This document shows positions 35,260 through 45,954 of a stretch of DNA of 64,000 nt, one piece after another. Numbering within the stretch: the first letter of the stretch is position 1; the number at the start of each line of letters is the position of its first letter. This stretch comes from Pleurocapsa sp. PCC 7327 (GTDB taxonomy: Bacteria > Cyanobacteriota > Cyanobacteriia > Cyanobacteriales > Microcystaceae), in assembly GCF_000317025.1 (NCBI RefSeq), contig NC_019689.1, positions 2,457,501 to 2,521,500 on the forward strand, in the 5' to 3' direction. The notes under the pieces were generated by a model. The model was not told the DNA's origin. It did no database searches and saw only the letters and a list, made by a program, of their open reading frames with translations. The position numbers and the translations under genes were made by a program.

Positions 35260-37335
35260 TTAAGAAGCTGCTAGCAAGCCACTGTGTCTCAGTAACGGTT
35301 CGGTTTTGGGTTCTCGTCCTCGGAAAGCTTCGAAGACTTCCATCGGATGCAAACTTCCTCCCAACCCTAACACCGTATCTCGGAAACGTTTTCCAGTTGT
35401 AGTTACAGCATCTTCATTCTCTAACCCCGCCTCCTCAAAGGCAGCAAAAGCATCGGCACTGAGAACTTCTGCCCATTTGTAGCTGTAATAACCTGCCGCA
35501 TAACCGCCAGCAAAGATATGTCCGAACGAACACAAGAAAGCATCTTCCGGTAAAGGTGGGATAACGGTAGTGATTTTAGCAATGCGATCGCGCACTTGGT
35601 AGGGCGTTTCTTCGCCGCCTGGTTGATAGCGATGGTGCAGTTCGAGATCGAGCAAACTAAAATGTAACTGCCGCAACATGGCAAAACCGCTCATGTAATT
35701 TTTGGCAGCTAGTAATTTCTGATAATAATGTTCTGGCAAAGGTTCCCCAGTTTCGTAATGCCTTGCCATGCTAAATAGAGTAGCGCGATCGTAGCACCAG
35801 TTTTCCATAAACTGACTGGGCAACTCGACCGCATCCCATTCCACATTATTAATTCCTGCCGCCCCAGAATAATCTACTTTGGTCAGCATGTGTTGCAATC
35901 CGTGACCGAATTCGTGGAAAAGGGTAGTCACCTCATCAAAAGTCATTAAACTGGGTTTGCCATCGACGGGAGGGGTTTGATTGCAGACCAGATAAGCGAC
36001 GGGTAAACGAATGCTGCCATCTACCATTTTCGCCCGACCGATGCAATCATCCATCCAAGCACCACCGCGTTTTTCGGCAGGACGGCTATAGGGATCGAGA
36101 TAGAAATAGGCGATCGCTTCTCCAACTTCATTGTTAATCTGGAAATAGCGTACATCTTCCTGCCAAACTGGGGCTTGTCCGTCCGCAGGAATAATCGTGA
36201 CTGCAAAGATACGCTTAACCAAGCTAAATAATCCTTCTAACACTTGTGGTAAAGGAAAATATGGGCGTAACTCCTCGGCATTAAAATCAAACTTGGCTTC
36301 TCGCTGTCTTTCCGACCAAAAAGCAATATCCCAGGGTTTCAAATCGTCGGTTTGGGCAAACGCTTTTAACTCTTCTAATTCCCTTACAGCCGCATCATAA
36401 CTCGCGCCGCGCAGTTCTTCGAGTAAGTTTTCTACAGCTTCCACGTCAGGAGCCATTTTTCTAGCGAGACTGACTTCTGCGTAACTGTTATACCCCAGTA
36501 ATGCGGCTTTTTCTTGGCGCAGTCGTAGAATTCTGTCGATTAAAGGATTGTTGTTTAATTCGCCGCTAGAGGCGCGGCTAATGAAAGCTTTGTAGAGTTT
36601 TTCCCGCAATTCCCGATTGGTACTGTATTTCATAAAGGGGAGATAGCTGGGGTAGTCTAGCGTAATAACCCAAGATCCTTCCTCTGGCGTGGCGTTCTCT
36701 TCTCCTTCGACGCGGGCAGTTTGGGCGGCTAAACTGAGAAGGCTAGCGGGTAAACCATCTACGTCTTGCTTATCCGTTAGTTTGAGTTTAAAGGCTTTGG
36801 TTGCATCCAAGACATTATTAGAAAACTTAGTAGAGAGTTCCGCCAACTCCAGCTGAATTTGGTTGAAGCGTTCCCGTTTTTCGGCTTCGAGTCCTACTCC
36901 CGATAGTTCTGCATCGCGGATAGCTGCCTCGACAATGCGTTTTTGGGCGCTTTCGAGCGCATTCCACTCTTGTCCGTCGCGCAACGCTTTAAACGCCTCG
37001 TAGAGGGGTTTGCTTTGGCTGAGTTTATTGATAAATTGAACGACTTGGGGTTGGACGATTTCGTAAGCTTGCCGCAATTCGGGACTATTTTTTACGCCCA
37101 TCAAATGTCCTACGATTCCCCAACTCCAGGTTAAGCGTTCTTCAATTTTAGTCAAGGGTTCGACTAAACTCGACCAAGTGGGAGTAACGTTGGCTTCTAG
37201 GTTAGCAAGTTCGGTTTCTAAGTCAGCTAACAGTTGAGTCATCGCGGGAACGATGTGTCCCGGCTGGATTTTGTCAAAGGGAGGAAGTCCTTTGCCGATA
37301 AGTAAGGGATTATCGATCGCAGTCGCGTTAGTCAT
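35260..37335 (-). CDS. prlC: M3 family oligopeptidase (oligopeptidase A type)
   Basis: A 691-residue zinc peptidase. The metal site is HEFGH at 474-478 in TLFHEFGHGLQHMLTKVDYS, with the third ligand glutamate about 25 residues later in NNVEWDAVELPSQFMENW. The C-terminal substrate-binding block includes LCSFGHIFAGGYAAGYYSY. Oligopeptidase A/PrlC trims short peptides in the cytoplasm, including cleaved signal peptides. It starts with ATG, has its own terminator, and shows no obvious operon partner. Confidence 0.95.
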   Translation of the reverse strand: MTNATAIDNPLLIGKGLPPFDKIQPGHIVPAMTQLLADLETELANLEANVTPTWSSLVEPLTKIEERLTWSWGIVGHLMGVKNSPELRQAYEIVQPQVVQFINKLSQSKPLYEAFKALRDGQEWNALESAQKRIVEAAIRDAELSGVGLEAEKRERFNQIQLELAELSTKFSNNVLDATKAFKLKLTDKQDVDGLPASLLSLAAQTARVEGEENATPEEGSWVITLDYPSYLPFMKYSTNRELREKLYKAFISRASSGELNNNPLIDRILRLRQEKAALLGYNSYAEVSLARKMAPDVEAVENLLEELRGASYDAAVRELEELKAFAQTDDLKPWDIAFWSERQREAKFDFNAEELRPYFPLPQVLEGLFSLVKRIFAVTIIPADGQAPVWQEDVRYFQINNEVGEAIAYFYLDPYSRPAEKRGGAWMDDCIGRAKMVDGSIRLPVAYLVCNQTPPVDGKPSLMTFDEVTTLFHEFGHGLQHMLTKVDYSGAAGINNVEWDAVELPSQFMENWCYDRATLFSMARHYETGEPLPEHYYQKLLAAKNYMSGFAMLRQLHFSLLDLELHHRYQPGGEETPYQVRDRIAKITTVIPPLPEDAFLCSFGHIFAGGYAAGYYSYKWAEVLSADAFAAFEEAGLENEDAVTTTGKRFRDTVLGLGGSLHPMEVFEAFRGREPKTEPLLRHSGLLAAS

Positions 37336-37472
37336 GCTTGGGTAATTTATATTTCTATGTAGTTCGCTATTTCTTACCCTAGCGCGATTGAAGGGTATGT
37401 TGCCGCGCGTGCTGATTTGGAAATTTCTCTATTTGACTTCGATACGTTTGCTCGACGTTAGCGGATTGAAGG

Positions 37473-38048
37473 TCAATCCCATGAAGGTACTTGTGTCATC
37501 TCTTCAGATAGATCTAACTCTGGCGTTTGAGTTAAAAAGGGCAAACCCGCACCTGCCAATCCTCGCTTAATCCTAAAAGGCGTTGTTTCAAAAACGATAA
37601 ATAGAGGATAGGTTTTGGCGACTCCTTCGCTCAACATGTGTTGCTCGCTGAGGGGCATCAGCCATTCATAATCCCTATCCAAATAAACCTGCATCTTACG
37701 CCAGCGACCGAGCAGCTGAGAAAAATCTTCTTGGGGACGATGGATAAAAATCAGGATTTCCGTCTCCATTTTAATTTTCCACTCCGGATCGCAGGTAAGA
37801 ATTGCGAGATCGCAGGGCAAATGAATCGTTTCTCTTAAATTTGCCGCACTCGCGCCCTTTTGACCGACAGATTGAGAGCTGCGAATTCTCGCAACTGGTA
37901 AAGGAATGGTAATCAAGCTTTCCTCTGGGCGACGCATGCTAGGAATCATCTCCAGATAAGAGCGATACTGTTTGAGGAGCGCGATCGCACCTTCGCGGCT
38001 ACTGTACTCCGACAGCAGGGTTTCGTAATCAGATTGCTTGACAGACAT
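37473..38048 (-). CDS. Conserved hypothetical protein downstream of pilC
   Basis: A protein of 191 residues from MSVKQSDYETLLSEYSSREG. A longer frame from 38129 would add 27 residues read from a repeat-like sequence (AATTCACAATTCATCATTC at 38130-38150 and related text), so I use the ATG at 38046-38048. I do not recognise a family. Visible features: a helical N-terminus, then ARIRSSQSVGQKGASAANLR and ETIHLPCDLAILTC, and a strand-rich centre (ETEILIFIHRPQEDFSQLL). No signal peptide or membrane segment. It follows pilC on the same strand after a 115-base gap; a link to type IV pili is only suggested by position. Confidence 0.7.
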   Translation of the reverse strand: MSVKQSDYETLLSEYSSREGAIALLKQYRSYLEMIPSMRRPEESLITIPLPVARIRSSQSVGQKGASAANLRETIHLPCDLAILTCDPEWKIKMETEILIFIHRPQEDFSQLLGRWRKMQVYLDRDYEWLMPLSEQHMLSEGVAKTYPLFIVFETTPFRIKRGLAGAGLPFLTQTPELDLSEEMTQVPSWD

Positions 38049-38163
38049 AACGTTATTAGAAGGAGGAAAACTCGTGAATGATGAACGATGAACGATGAAA
38101 AATAAGTTTTTAGAAGCTATTCTTTTCATAATTCACAATTCATCATTCAGAATTCGGCATTCA

Positions 38164-39384
38164 TTATCCGAGTTGATCGAAGATGGAGAACATCGGTAGA
38201 TACATAGACAGCAGAATGGTTCCTACCATCCCAGCGATCGCGACCATCATCAAAGGTTCTATAATGCTAGTTAAAGCTTTGAGGGCTTGTTCTACTTCAT
38301 CTTCATAGAAATCAGCGACTTTCATCATCATCGAATCCAGCTCCCCCGTCTCTTCGCCAATGCTGATCATTTGAATCGCGAGAGGAGGAAACACGTTAGC
38401 TTTTTGCAACGCCAGACTCATCATGCCACCTTGCTGAATTTCCGCCTTGGCTGCCGAGATCGCGTTAGCAATCACTTGATTGCCCACGGTATTGCAGACT
38501 ATCTCTAAAGACTGGATGATAGGTACGCCCGAACGAGTCAAAGTTCCAAATACCCGACAGAAACGAGCCACGGCTGATTTTTCATTCAAATCCCCAAAAA
38601 GTGGCAGCTTTAACATCAAAGCATCTATCTGCAAGCGTCCGGCGGGAGTTTTATAGTATCGTCTAATCAAGAAGACAGTTACCATGATGGCAACGATGGG
38701 AATGAGAATTTTCGGACTTCTCATGATGTCGCTCAAAAAGAGCATAAACTTGGTCAACGCAGGTAATTCTGCCCCCAAACTTTTGAAGATGTTAGCAAAA
38801 ATAGGGATAAGAAAGACGGTCATCGCGAAAAATACGACCACTGCCAAGATCCCAACTGCAACTGGATAAGCCATAGACGATTTGATTTGGTTTTGTAGCC
38901 GAGCCATATCCTCCAGCAGCTTAGCCAATCGGTTCAGCACCTCGTCGAGAACGCCACCTGCTTCGCCTGCTTCTACCATATAGATATAAAGCTCATCGAA
39001 GCATTCGGGGTGTTTGCTCATGGCATCAGAAAGATTACCTCCCTGCTGAACGTCAGCACTAATCGCCAAAAGGGCTTTTTTGAGCTTGGGATTGGGAGAC
39101 TGGTCGGCTAAAACTGCCAAGGAGCGGACAATTGCCACCCCCGCGTCGATCATTACCGAAAATTGACGGGAAAAAACAGCTTTGTCTTTGACGGAGACTT
39201 TACTAAGAGCTAACTCCAAACCGGATAGATCGATATCCATGTTTATGCCCGCTTTTTTGATTTTTCCAATCGTGGTATATTTCCCTTTGAGTAGGGTGCG
39301 GACTTGTTCTGGAGACATCGCCTCCACTTTTTCTTGGTGGGTTTTCCCTGAAGAATCAATAACTTGAGCAATAAAAGTAGGCAT
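38164..39384 (-). CDS. pilC: Type IV pilus inner-membrane platform protein PilC
   Basis: A 406-residue GspF-type protein. Two repeated cytoplasmic domains are visible: the first around FSRQFSVMIDAGVAIVRSLA, the second around FCRVFGTLTRSGVPIIQSLE, each followed by membrane helices (AVGILAVVVFFAMTVFLIP; MMVAIAGMVGTILLSMYLPM at the C-terminus). PilC couples the PilB and PilT motors to the pilus base for twitching motility and DNA uptake. It is third in the pilB-pilT-pilC operon, 36 bases after pilT by its start. Confidence 0.96.
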   Translation of the reverse strand: MPTFIAQVIDSSGKTHQEKVEAMSPEQVRTLLKGKYTTIGKIKKAGINMDIDLSGLELALSKVSVKDKAVFSRQFSVMIDAGVAIVRSLAVLADQSPNPKLKKALLAISADVQQGGNLSDAMSKHPECFDELYIYMVEAGEAGGVLDEVLNRLAKLLEDMARLQNQIKSSMAYPVAVGILAVVVFFAMTVFLIPIFANIFKSLGAELPALTKFMLFLSDIMRSPKILIPIVAIMVTVFLIRRYYKTPAGRLQIDALMLKLPLFGDLNEKSAVARFCRVFGTLTRSGVPIIQSLEIVCNTVGNQVIANAISAAKAEIQQGGMMSLALQKANVFPPLAIQMISIGEETGELDSMMMKVADFYEDEVEQALKALTSIIEPLMMVAIAGMVGTILLSMYLPMFSIFDQLG

Positions 39385-39420
39385 AATAGGTCAATTCAAA
39401 ATTTACAATTGGACAATTCA

Positions 39421-40530
39421 TCAAGCGCGGGCTTTCGCTTTAGGATTTGTTAGCGCGCCACTGCTAACAAGGCGCTGTAATTCATCGGGTTTGCTGCTCT
39501 TGGAAATCGCTTCCTCAAATGAAACGGTGCCACTGAGAATCAAATTGGCAAGCGCTTGTTCCATGGTTTGCATTCCTAGTTTTCCTCCAGTTTGAATCGC
39601 TGAGTAAACTTGAGGTGCTTTTCCTTCTCGGATCAAGTTAGCGATCGCTGGGGTGACTACCATAATCTCCTGTGCCAAACACCGACCATATTCGCCGGGT
39701 TTGGGGTTTTTCTTCTTCACCAAACATTGGCTAAAAACAGCGAGTAAAGAGTTAGACAGCATTGCTCTGATTTGAGCTTGCTGGTTAGCTGGAAACACGT
39801 CAATAATCCGGTCTACCGTACCCGCAGCCGAGCTGGTATGTAGCGTTCCAAATACCAAATGACCGGTTTCTGCTGCCGAAATCGCTAGCGAAATCGTCTC
39901 TAAATCCCGCATTTCTCCTACCAGGATAATATCGGGGTCTTCGCGCAGCGCCGCTTTGAGAGCGTTGGCAAAACTCTTAGTATCCTCTCCCTTTTGTCGT
40001 TGGTGGAATAGGCTTTTAACATTGGGAAAGACATATTCAATCGGGTCTTCCACTGTCAAAATATGTTCGGCTCTCGTGCGGTTGATTAGGTCTAGAATTG
40101 CTGCCAAGGTGGTTGTTTTTCCCGATCCCGTTTGTCCCGTTACCAAAATCAGCCCTCTCGGTCTTTCTGCCATTTCGCGGACGACATCGGGCAATCCAAG
40201 CTGGTCGAAGTTAGGAATTTTAGAAGACAAAGCTCTCAAACACGCTGCATAGCAACCCCGCTCTTTATAAACGTTGACCCGGAAGCGTGCTAATCCTTTA
40301 ACGCCATAGGAACAATCCAGCTCCCAATTCTGCTCTAATTCCTTGCGTTGGGTGTTGTTGAGCATGCTGAAGATTAATTTTTGGCATTCTTGAGGATTAA
40401 GAGGCTGGTCGTCGATGGGAGCTAGCTTGCCGCTCACCCGAAAGTAGATGGGCGCGCCTGCTTGGATGTGCATGTCCGAGCCGCCCATCTCCACCAAACG
40501 CTCCATTAAGTCTTCAATCATTAAATCCAT
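39421..40530 (-). CDS. pilT: Type IV pilus retraction ATPase PilT
   Basis: A hexameric secretion ATPase of about 369 residues. Landmarks: EDLMERLVEMGGSDMHIQAG at the N-terminus, Walker A VTGQTGSGKTTTLAAI, the Asp box AALREDPDIILVGEMRD, and the His box ETGHLVFGTLHTSSA, plus RLVSSGALTNPKAKARA at the end. It depolymerises pili to give retraction. The frame extends to a TTG at 40545; ATG codons at 40536 and 40530 are possible, and the latter has GGAG nine bases upstream, so I prefer it. Cotranscribed with pilB and pilC. Confidence 0.96.
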   Translation of the reverse strand: MDLMIEDLMERLVEMGGSDMHIQAGAPIYFRVSGKLAPIDDQPLNPQECQKLIFSMLNNTQRKELEQNWELDCSYGVKGLARFRVNVYKERGCYAACLRALSSKIPNFDQLGLPDVVREMAERPRGLILVTGQTGSGKTTTLAAILDLINRTRAEHILTVEDPIEYVFPNVKSLFHQRQKGEDTKSFANALKAALREDPDIILVGEMRDLETISLAISAAETGHLVFGTLHTSSAAGTVDRIIDVFPANQQAQIRAMLSNSLLAVFSQCLVKKKNPKPGEYGRCLAQEIMVVTPAIANLIREGKAPQVYSAIQTGGKLGMQTMEQALANLILSGTVSFEEAISKSSKPDELQRLVSSGALTNPKAKARA

Positions 40531-40593
40531 AGCCATAGTCTCCAAATTAGTTATTGGTTATTGGTTATTAGTTATTGAGCAACTAATAAAAAA

Positions 40594-42615
40594 TCAATCG
40601 CTGAAGCGAGGGGTCATGCAATAAGGACAATCCAACCACTCCGGCACCAGTTCTGCATGACAAGTCCGACAAGTCAAAGCAGTTTTGCGTTTGGCTTTGA
40701 GTTCTGCCTCTAAACCGGAATCGGTAAACGTTACTCGCTCTACTTCTTCTAGGGTTGTATAGCCTTCTCGCACCAGATTTAAGCTGTAAGCCAGCAGCGT
40801 CGTCATGCCCTCTTCGACGGCGGCTTCTTTGATTCGGTCGGTGGTTGCACCTTGGTTGATTAAGCTTTGCAGGCGCTCGCTGTTTTGCATCACCTCATAA
40901 ACGCCAACCCGTCCTTTGTAACCGCCACCGCCACACTTAGCGCAGAGAGTGCCTTTCGCTTTGGCTTCTTGAATTTCTTCGGTGGTTAAGGTGTTAGCTT
41001 TGTAGAAGGTAACTTCTCCTTCGTTAGAAGCCGAGAAGCCAAATCGAGCGAGTTCTTCTTTGGTTGGATGATAAGGAATGCGACATTCGGTACAGACGCG
41101 GCGCATGAGACGCTGAGCCAGAACGCCGATTAACGAGCCAGAAATCATAAACGGTTCGACCCCCATTTCGTCGAGACGGGCGATCGCGCCTGCCGCGTCG
41201 TTGGTGTGCAAGGTAGTCAAAACCAAGTGACCCGTCAGTGCGGCTTCAATCGCCGTTTTTGCCGTTTCTTTATCTCGCGTCTCACCTACTAGAATTACGT
41301 CTGGGTCTTGCCGCATGAATGCCCTGAGAATATTGGCAAAGTCCATCCCTTTTTCGCGAATGACCTGCACCTGCGTAATCCCTGGCAGCGAATATTCGAT
41401 CGGGTCTTCTGCCGTACTGATGTTGACGCCGGGATGGTTTCGTTCTGCTAGAACCGAGTACAGCGAGGTAGACTTTCCGGAACCCGTCGGACCCGTTACC
41501 AAGATCAATCCGAAGGGACGGCTTGCCATTTCTCGAACGATATCTAGGGTTCTCTGGTCGGTAATCAACTTATCCAAACCAAGCTGAGTTGCCGAGTTAT
41601 CGAGAATCCGCAAACAGACTTTCTCTCCGTAGCGGCTGGGTAGGGTATTAACCCGAAAGTCCACTTTGCGACCTTGAAACATCCGCCGAATTTTTCCGTC
41701 TTGGGGCAAGCGTCGCTCGGCAATGTCCAACTCTGCCATAATTTTGAAACGCGCGACTACGGCTGGCGTAATCTTTTTGGGCAGGGGGTCGAAGGCTTGC
41801 TGAAGCACCCCATCTTTGCGGTAGCGCACTCGCAGATATTCTTCTTGAGGCTCGACGTGAATGTCAGAAACATTTTCCTGTAAGGCTTTTGCCAAAATTT
41901 TGTTGACCAGATTGATGACGGGGGCTTGATTGGCTTCGTTAGCTCCCAGATCGTCGTTGATTTCGTCTTGCGCTTCTTGAAGGTTAACGTCTAAATTTTC
42001 GACGATCCCGCTAAGATCGGCTAACTTTTCGAGGTCTTTTTCTTTTTGAAGCCGCTCTTTTTCTTTTTCTCTTTCAGTCTGTATCTCGTAATATTGTTCC
42101 AGCAATCTTTCGTAATCTTCCTGGGTAATGACTGTGCGCTGGAGTTTGATGTCTCTGGGGCGCAAGATACGGTTGAGGTCGTCTTGAGCTTCCAAGTTAT
42201 CCGGATCGACCATCGCTACTAAAACGCTAGGGGGCTGAGTATCGATCTTTTTGAGAGGAACTAGCTTATAACGGCGACAAACATCGATCGCAATTAAGGT
42301 TTCGATGAGATCCGCCATCTCGTTATTAGCGATGGGATCGAGTTCTGGGTCGAGGCAATCAACTCCATACAGAATTTTGAGTTCAAATAAATGATGTTTT
42401 TTATACTGGCGAACCAAATCGGCGGGGAGTTCGCGACCCACGATCGACTGGAGAACCTCTACCAAAGTACGACCGGACTTACGAGTTTCGATTAATGCTT
42501 GCTGCATTTGTTCGGGCGTAGCATGACCCGCTTGAATCAATTTGTTCCCAAAAGGCGAAAAATAATTGCGTAAAGCAACGGCTCTAGTCCGCTTTGAAGA
42601 TGAAGAGTAAGCCAT
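40594..42615 (-). CDS. pilB: Type IV pilus extension ATPase PilB
   Basis: A protein of 673 residues from the ATG at 42613-42615; the frame opens 14 codons earlier with TTG, but MAYSSSSKRTRAVALRN looks like the natural start. An N-terminal MshEN/GspE-N domain (IVGRELPADLVRQYKKHHLF) precedes the ATPase: Walker A GPTGSGKSTSLYSV, Asp box RQDPDVILVGETRD, Walker B and His box TGHLVLTTLHTNDA. A zinc site CTECRIPYH..CAKCGGGG is present, and an extra C-terminal zinc ribbon (CRTCHAELVP, LDCPYCMTPRF). It powers pilus assembly. First gene of the operon, divergent from grpE. Confidence 0.96.
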   Translation of the reverse strand: MAYSSSSKRTRAVALRNYFSPFGNKLIQAGHATPEQMQQALIETRKSGRTLVEVLQSIVGRELPADLVRQYKKHHLFELKILYGVDCLDPELDPIANNEMADLIETLIAIDVCRRYKLVPLKKIDTQPPSVLVAMVDPDNLEAQDDLNRILRPRDIKLQRTVITQEDYERLLEQYYEIQTEREKEKERLQKEKDLEKLADLSGIVENLDVNLQEAQDEINDDLGANEANQAPVINLVNKILAKALQENVSDIHVEPQEEYLRVRYRKDGVLQQAFDPLPKKITPAVVARFKIMAELDIAERRLPQDGKIRRMFQGRKVDFRVNTLPSRYGEKVCLRILDNSATQLGLDKLITDQRTLDIVREMASRPFGLILVTGPTGSGKSTSLYSVLAERNHPGVNISTAEDPIEYSLPGITQVQVIREKGMDFANILRAFMRQDPDVILVGETRDKETAKTAIEAALTGHLVLTTLHTNDAAGAIARLDEMGVEPFMISGSLIGVLAQRLMRRVCTECRIPYHPTKEELARFGFSASNEGEVTFYKANTLTTEEIQEAKAKGTLCAKCGGGGYKGRVGVYEVMQNSERLQSLINQGATTDRIKEAAVEEGMTTLLAYSLNLVREGYTTLEEVERVTFTDSGLEAELKAKRKTALTCRTCHAELVPEWLDCPYCMTPRFSD

Positions 42616-42838
42616 AGTGTCGCGACGAGATCTTCTAACAACACTGAGTATTCCCAAAGTCAGGCAAAAATTTAATAGGAGCTATGAAAAAGGATGAGGA
42701 AGAGAGTAGGTCAACCCATCTCACAAAATGTTACATTTGAGTTTAATGAATTTATCAACCCACAGAGAAAACAGACTCAAGTAAAGTAAGCACAAGAGAA
42801 AACTAATAAAATCTCTTGAGAGTAGACAGAAGTGCCTT

Positions 42839-43624
42839 ATGATTGACGAGCAAAAGCAGCCAGAAAACAATCCAATAGAGAGCGAGCAAAATTTAAACCC
42901 TTCTGAGAAAATCGAGAAGGAAGAGTTCGGTCAACCCAATGCCAGCGCAAGCCAACCAGAAGCCGCTGCAACTACTGAAACTTCCTTCCAAGACACGATC
43001 GGCGCAGCAGGGGAAGCCGAGTTGCCAGAATCAGAAAAAATCACTGAATTGCCAGAACCCGCTCAAGTCATAAAAGCTCTGAGCCAGGAAAATGAAAGCC
43101 TCAAACAGCAACTCGAGCAGCAAAACCAACAAGTAGATGCCTTAAAGAAACGGTATATTTCTCTAGCTGCCGAGTTCGATAATTTCCGCAAGCGCACCCA
43201 AAAAGAAAAAGAAGAACTGGAAGTTCAAGTCAAGTGCAAGACAATCGGCGAACTTTTGCAAGTAGTAGATAATTTCGAGCGGGCACGAACCCAGATCAAA
43301 CCAGCTAATGAAGGAGAGATGGCAATCCACAAAAGCTATCAGGGAGTTTACAAAAACCTGGTAGATGGACTCAAGCGTCTCGGCGTTTCGGCAATGCGTC
43401 CAGAAGGGCAGCCCTTCGACCCTAATTACCACGAAGCAATGCTTCGAGAACAAACGGACGAACATCCAGAAGGGACAGTACTCGAACAACTGGTTCGCGG
43501 ATATACTCTCGGCGATCGCGTTCTTCGCCATGCAATGGTCAAAGTTGCTGCGCCTAAAGAACCCACGATAACGTCAGCAGAAGAGACAACTGAGAAAGAA
43601 AATCTCGAAAATAAGGAAAGTTAA
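42839..43624 (+). CDS. grpE: Nucleotide exchange factor GrpE
   Basis: A 261-residue protein. A disordered acidic N-terminus (about 1-75) precedes a long coiled coil ([20 protein letters not shown]) and the GrpE core: [48 protein letters not shown] and [17 protein letters not shown]. GrpE releases ADP from DnaK and works as a dimer and thermosensor. It is followed by dnaK, dnaJ, a TusA-like gene and rsgA on the same strand. No CIRCE/HrcA operator was found in the gaps. The ORF is divergent from pilB, a linkage to be tested in other cyanobacteria. Confidence 0.97.
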   Translation: MIDEQKQPENNPIESEQNLNPSEKIEKEEFGQPNASASQPEAAATTETSFQDTIGAAGEAELPESEKITELPEPAQVIKALSQENESLKQQLEQQNQQVDALKKRYISLAAEFDNFRKRTQKEKEELEVQVKCKTIGELLQVVDNFERARTQIKPANEGEMAIHKSYQGVYKNLVDGLKRLGVSAMRPEGQPFDPNYHEAMLREQTDEHPEGTVLEQLVRGYTLGDRVLRHAMVKVAAPKEPTITSAEETTEKENLENKES

Positions 43625-43768
43625 ATTTGCGAGATTGTAATAAAAGCACGATAATAGAGCTTTTAGGAGCTTTTTTTGGAGAAGAGTCAGTTAAATTTAC
43701 ACTAAAATGACTGACAGCTTCTCTAAAAGTTAACTCCCGATCTTGGATGGTTTTATCGCCGAAGCGCT

Positions 43769-45808
43769 ATGGGAAAAGTCATTGGTATTGACCTGGGGAC
43801 GACTAATAGTTGTGTATCCGTGCTAGAAGTGGGGAAACCAGTAGTCATCCCCAATTCGGAAGGAGCGAGGACAACTCCCAGTATCGTTGGATTTGGGAAG
43901 GCAAATCAACGTCTCGTAGGTCAGTTGGCAAAGCGGCAATCCGTTACCAATTCAGAAAATACTGTCTACAGTATCAAGCGCTTCATCGGTCGTCGGTGGG
44001 ACGAAACAGAACAAGAGCGATCGCGAGTTCCTTACCAATGCGTTAGGGGTCGAGACGATACCGTTAACGTGCAAATCCGCGATCGCGCTTTCACGCCCCA
44101 AGAAATCTCCTCGATGATTCTGCAAAAGCTCAAAGCCGATGCCGAAGCTTTCCTCGGCGAACCCGTTAGAGAAGCCGTCATTACCGTTCCCGCCTACTTT
44201 ACCGATGCCCAACGACAGGCAACTAAAGATGCGGGAACGATCGCGGGCTTAGAAGTTTTGCGAATTATTAACGAACCCACAGCCGCAGCCCTCGCCTATG
44301 GCTTAGACAAACAAGAAGAAGAACAATACATTCTCGTCTACGATCTAGGGGGCGGAACGTTTGATGTCTCTGTCCTTCAACTTGGGAACGGGGTGTTTGA
44401 AGTAAAAGCCACCGCTGGCAACAATCACCTTGGAGGCGACGACTTCGACAACGTCATCGTCCGCTGGGCGATCGACGAATTCAAAGCCCAAGAGGGGATC
44501 GACCTAGCAACCGATAGAATGGCGCTACAGCGTCTGCGAGAAGCCGCTGAAAAAGCTAAAATCGAGCTTTCCAGCATGCTCACCACCTCGATTAACCTTC
44601 CCTTTATCACGGCAGACGAAAGCGGTCCAAAGCATCTAGAAACCGAACTCACGCGGGCAAAATTTGAAGAACTAACCAACCATCTGGTCGAGGCAACTGT
44701 CGGACCAGTCGAGCAAGCGCTCAGAGATGCCGGACTCAAACCGAGCGAGATCGATCGCGCGATTCTCGTTGGCGGTTCAACTCGGATTCCCGCGGTGCAA
44801 AAGACGATCCAGCGCTTGTTCGGTAGCTCTCAAATCGATCGCTCTATCAATCCAGACGAAGCCGTTGCCTTGGGCGCAGCCATCCAAGGGGGAATTTTAG
44901 GCGGCGAAGTCGAAGATTTACTGCTCCTAGACGTCACTCCCCTCTCGCTGGGAATTGAAACCCTCGGCGAAGTCTTCACCAAAATAATCGATCGCAACAC
45001 TACCATCCCCACTAGCAAATCCCAAGTTTTTTCTACTGCCTCAGACGGACAAACCTCAGTAGAAATTCACGTTCTCCAAGGAGAACGGGCGATGGCTAAG
45101 GATAACCACAGCCTGGGCAAGTTCGTTCTCACGGGAATTCCGCCAGCACCGCGCGGCATACCTCAAATCGAAGTATCTTTTGAAATTGACGTAAACGGAA
45201 TTCTTAAAGTTTCAGCTCAAGACCAGGGGACAGGTCGAGAACAAAGCATTGCCATCAATCAGACGGGCGGACTCAAAAGTGGTGAAATCGAGCGAATGCG
45301 GGAAGAAGCCGAAAGATTCGCCGAACAAGACCGCCGTCAACTGCAACTGATCGAACTCAGAAATCAAGCAGATAGCTTATTCCACACCTACGAAACCACT
45401 CTAGAAGAAAACGCTGCCTACATTAGCGAAGACCTCAAAGTCAAAAGCAAGCAGAGAAAGGAACAGTTGGAAGTCATTCTTAGAGAGGTTCCCATTAATC
45501 CCGAAAGGCTGAAGATCGCTATAGAAGCATTCCGGCAAGTTCTCTTGACAATCGGGACTCAAATTTATCAAAAAGGTAATCCAGAAGTCGCTCAAAACTT
45601 TGAAACCGTCGGCTCGCCAAATTTAACCTACAGTGAAGGCGAAACTGAGTTCAGCGAACAAACTCAAACTTTCGCCTTAGACGAACAAGAGTACGCGATC
45701 GCGCAAGGAGAAGAAGACTATAATTATACGACGGAAGGAACCGAAGAGTACAGCTTCGATTTTGATGAGGATGAAACGGTTGCCAGCGATTATGAAGCAG
45801 TAGACTAG
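43769..45808 (+). CDS. dnaK: Molecular chaperone DnaK (Hsp70)
   Basis: A 679-residue Hsp70. ATPase landmarks: [48 protein letters not shown], and the linker [17 protein letters not shown]. The substrate-binding domain follows, with a lid of helices and an acidic tail (about 655-679: [20 protein letters not shown]). The tail is rich in Glu, Asp and aromatic residues and lacks the EEVD ending. It works with GrpE upstream and DnaJ downstream. A 144-base gap separates it from grpE. Cyanobacteria have several DnaK paralogues; this one sits in the canonical grpE-dnaK-dnaJ locus. Confidence 0.97.
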   Translation: MGKVIGIDLGTTNSCVSVLEVGKPVVIPNSEGARTTPSIVGFGKANQRLVGQLAKRQSVTNSENTVYSIKRFIGRRWDETEQERSRVPYQCVRGRDDTVNVQIRDRAFTPQEISSMILQKLKADAEAFLGEPVREAVITVPAYFTDAQRQATKDAGTIAGLEVLRIINEPTAAALAYGLDKQEEEQYILVYDLGGGTFDVSVLQLGNGVFEVKATAGNNHLGGDDFDNVIVRWAIDEFKAQEGIDLATDRMALQRLREAAEKAKIELSSMLTTSINLPFITADESGPKHLETELTRAKFEELTNHLVEATVGPVEQALRDAGLKPSEIDRAILVGGSTRIPAVQKTIQRLFGSSQIDRSINPDEAVALGAAIQGGILGGEVEDLLLLDVTPLSLGIETLGEVFTKIIDRNTTIPTSKSQVFSTASDGQTSVEIHVLQGERAMAKDNHSLGKFVLTGIPPAPRGIPQIEVSFEIDVNGILKVSAQDQGTGREQSIAINQTGGLKSGEIERMREEAERFAEQDRRQLQLIELRNQADSLFHTYETTLEENAAYISEDLKVKSKQRKEQLEVILREVPINPERLKIAIEAFRQVLLTIGTQIYQKGNPEVAQNFETVGSPNLTYSEGETEFSEQTQTFALDEQEYAIAQGEEDYNYTTEGTEEYSFDFDEDETVASDYEAVD

Positions 45809-45954
45809 GAATAAGGACGGAGAACGAAGGACACAAAGCGGAGGAAAGAATAACTCCCAGTCATCAATCCCGTTCACTGAAGGCGATAGTTTGCTACAGT
45901 ACAACTAAACCTGAATATTAATACTGAACCACTAAAAAACGAGATCAGCGCTTT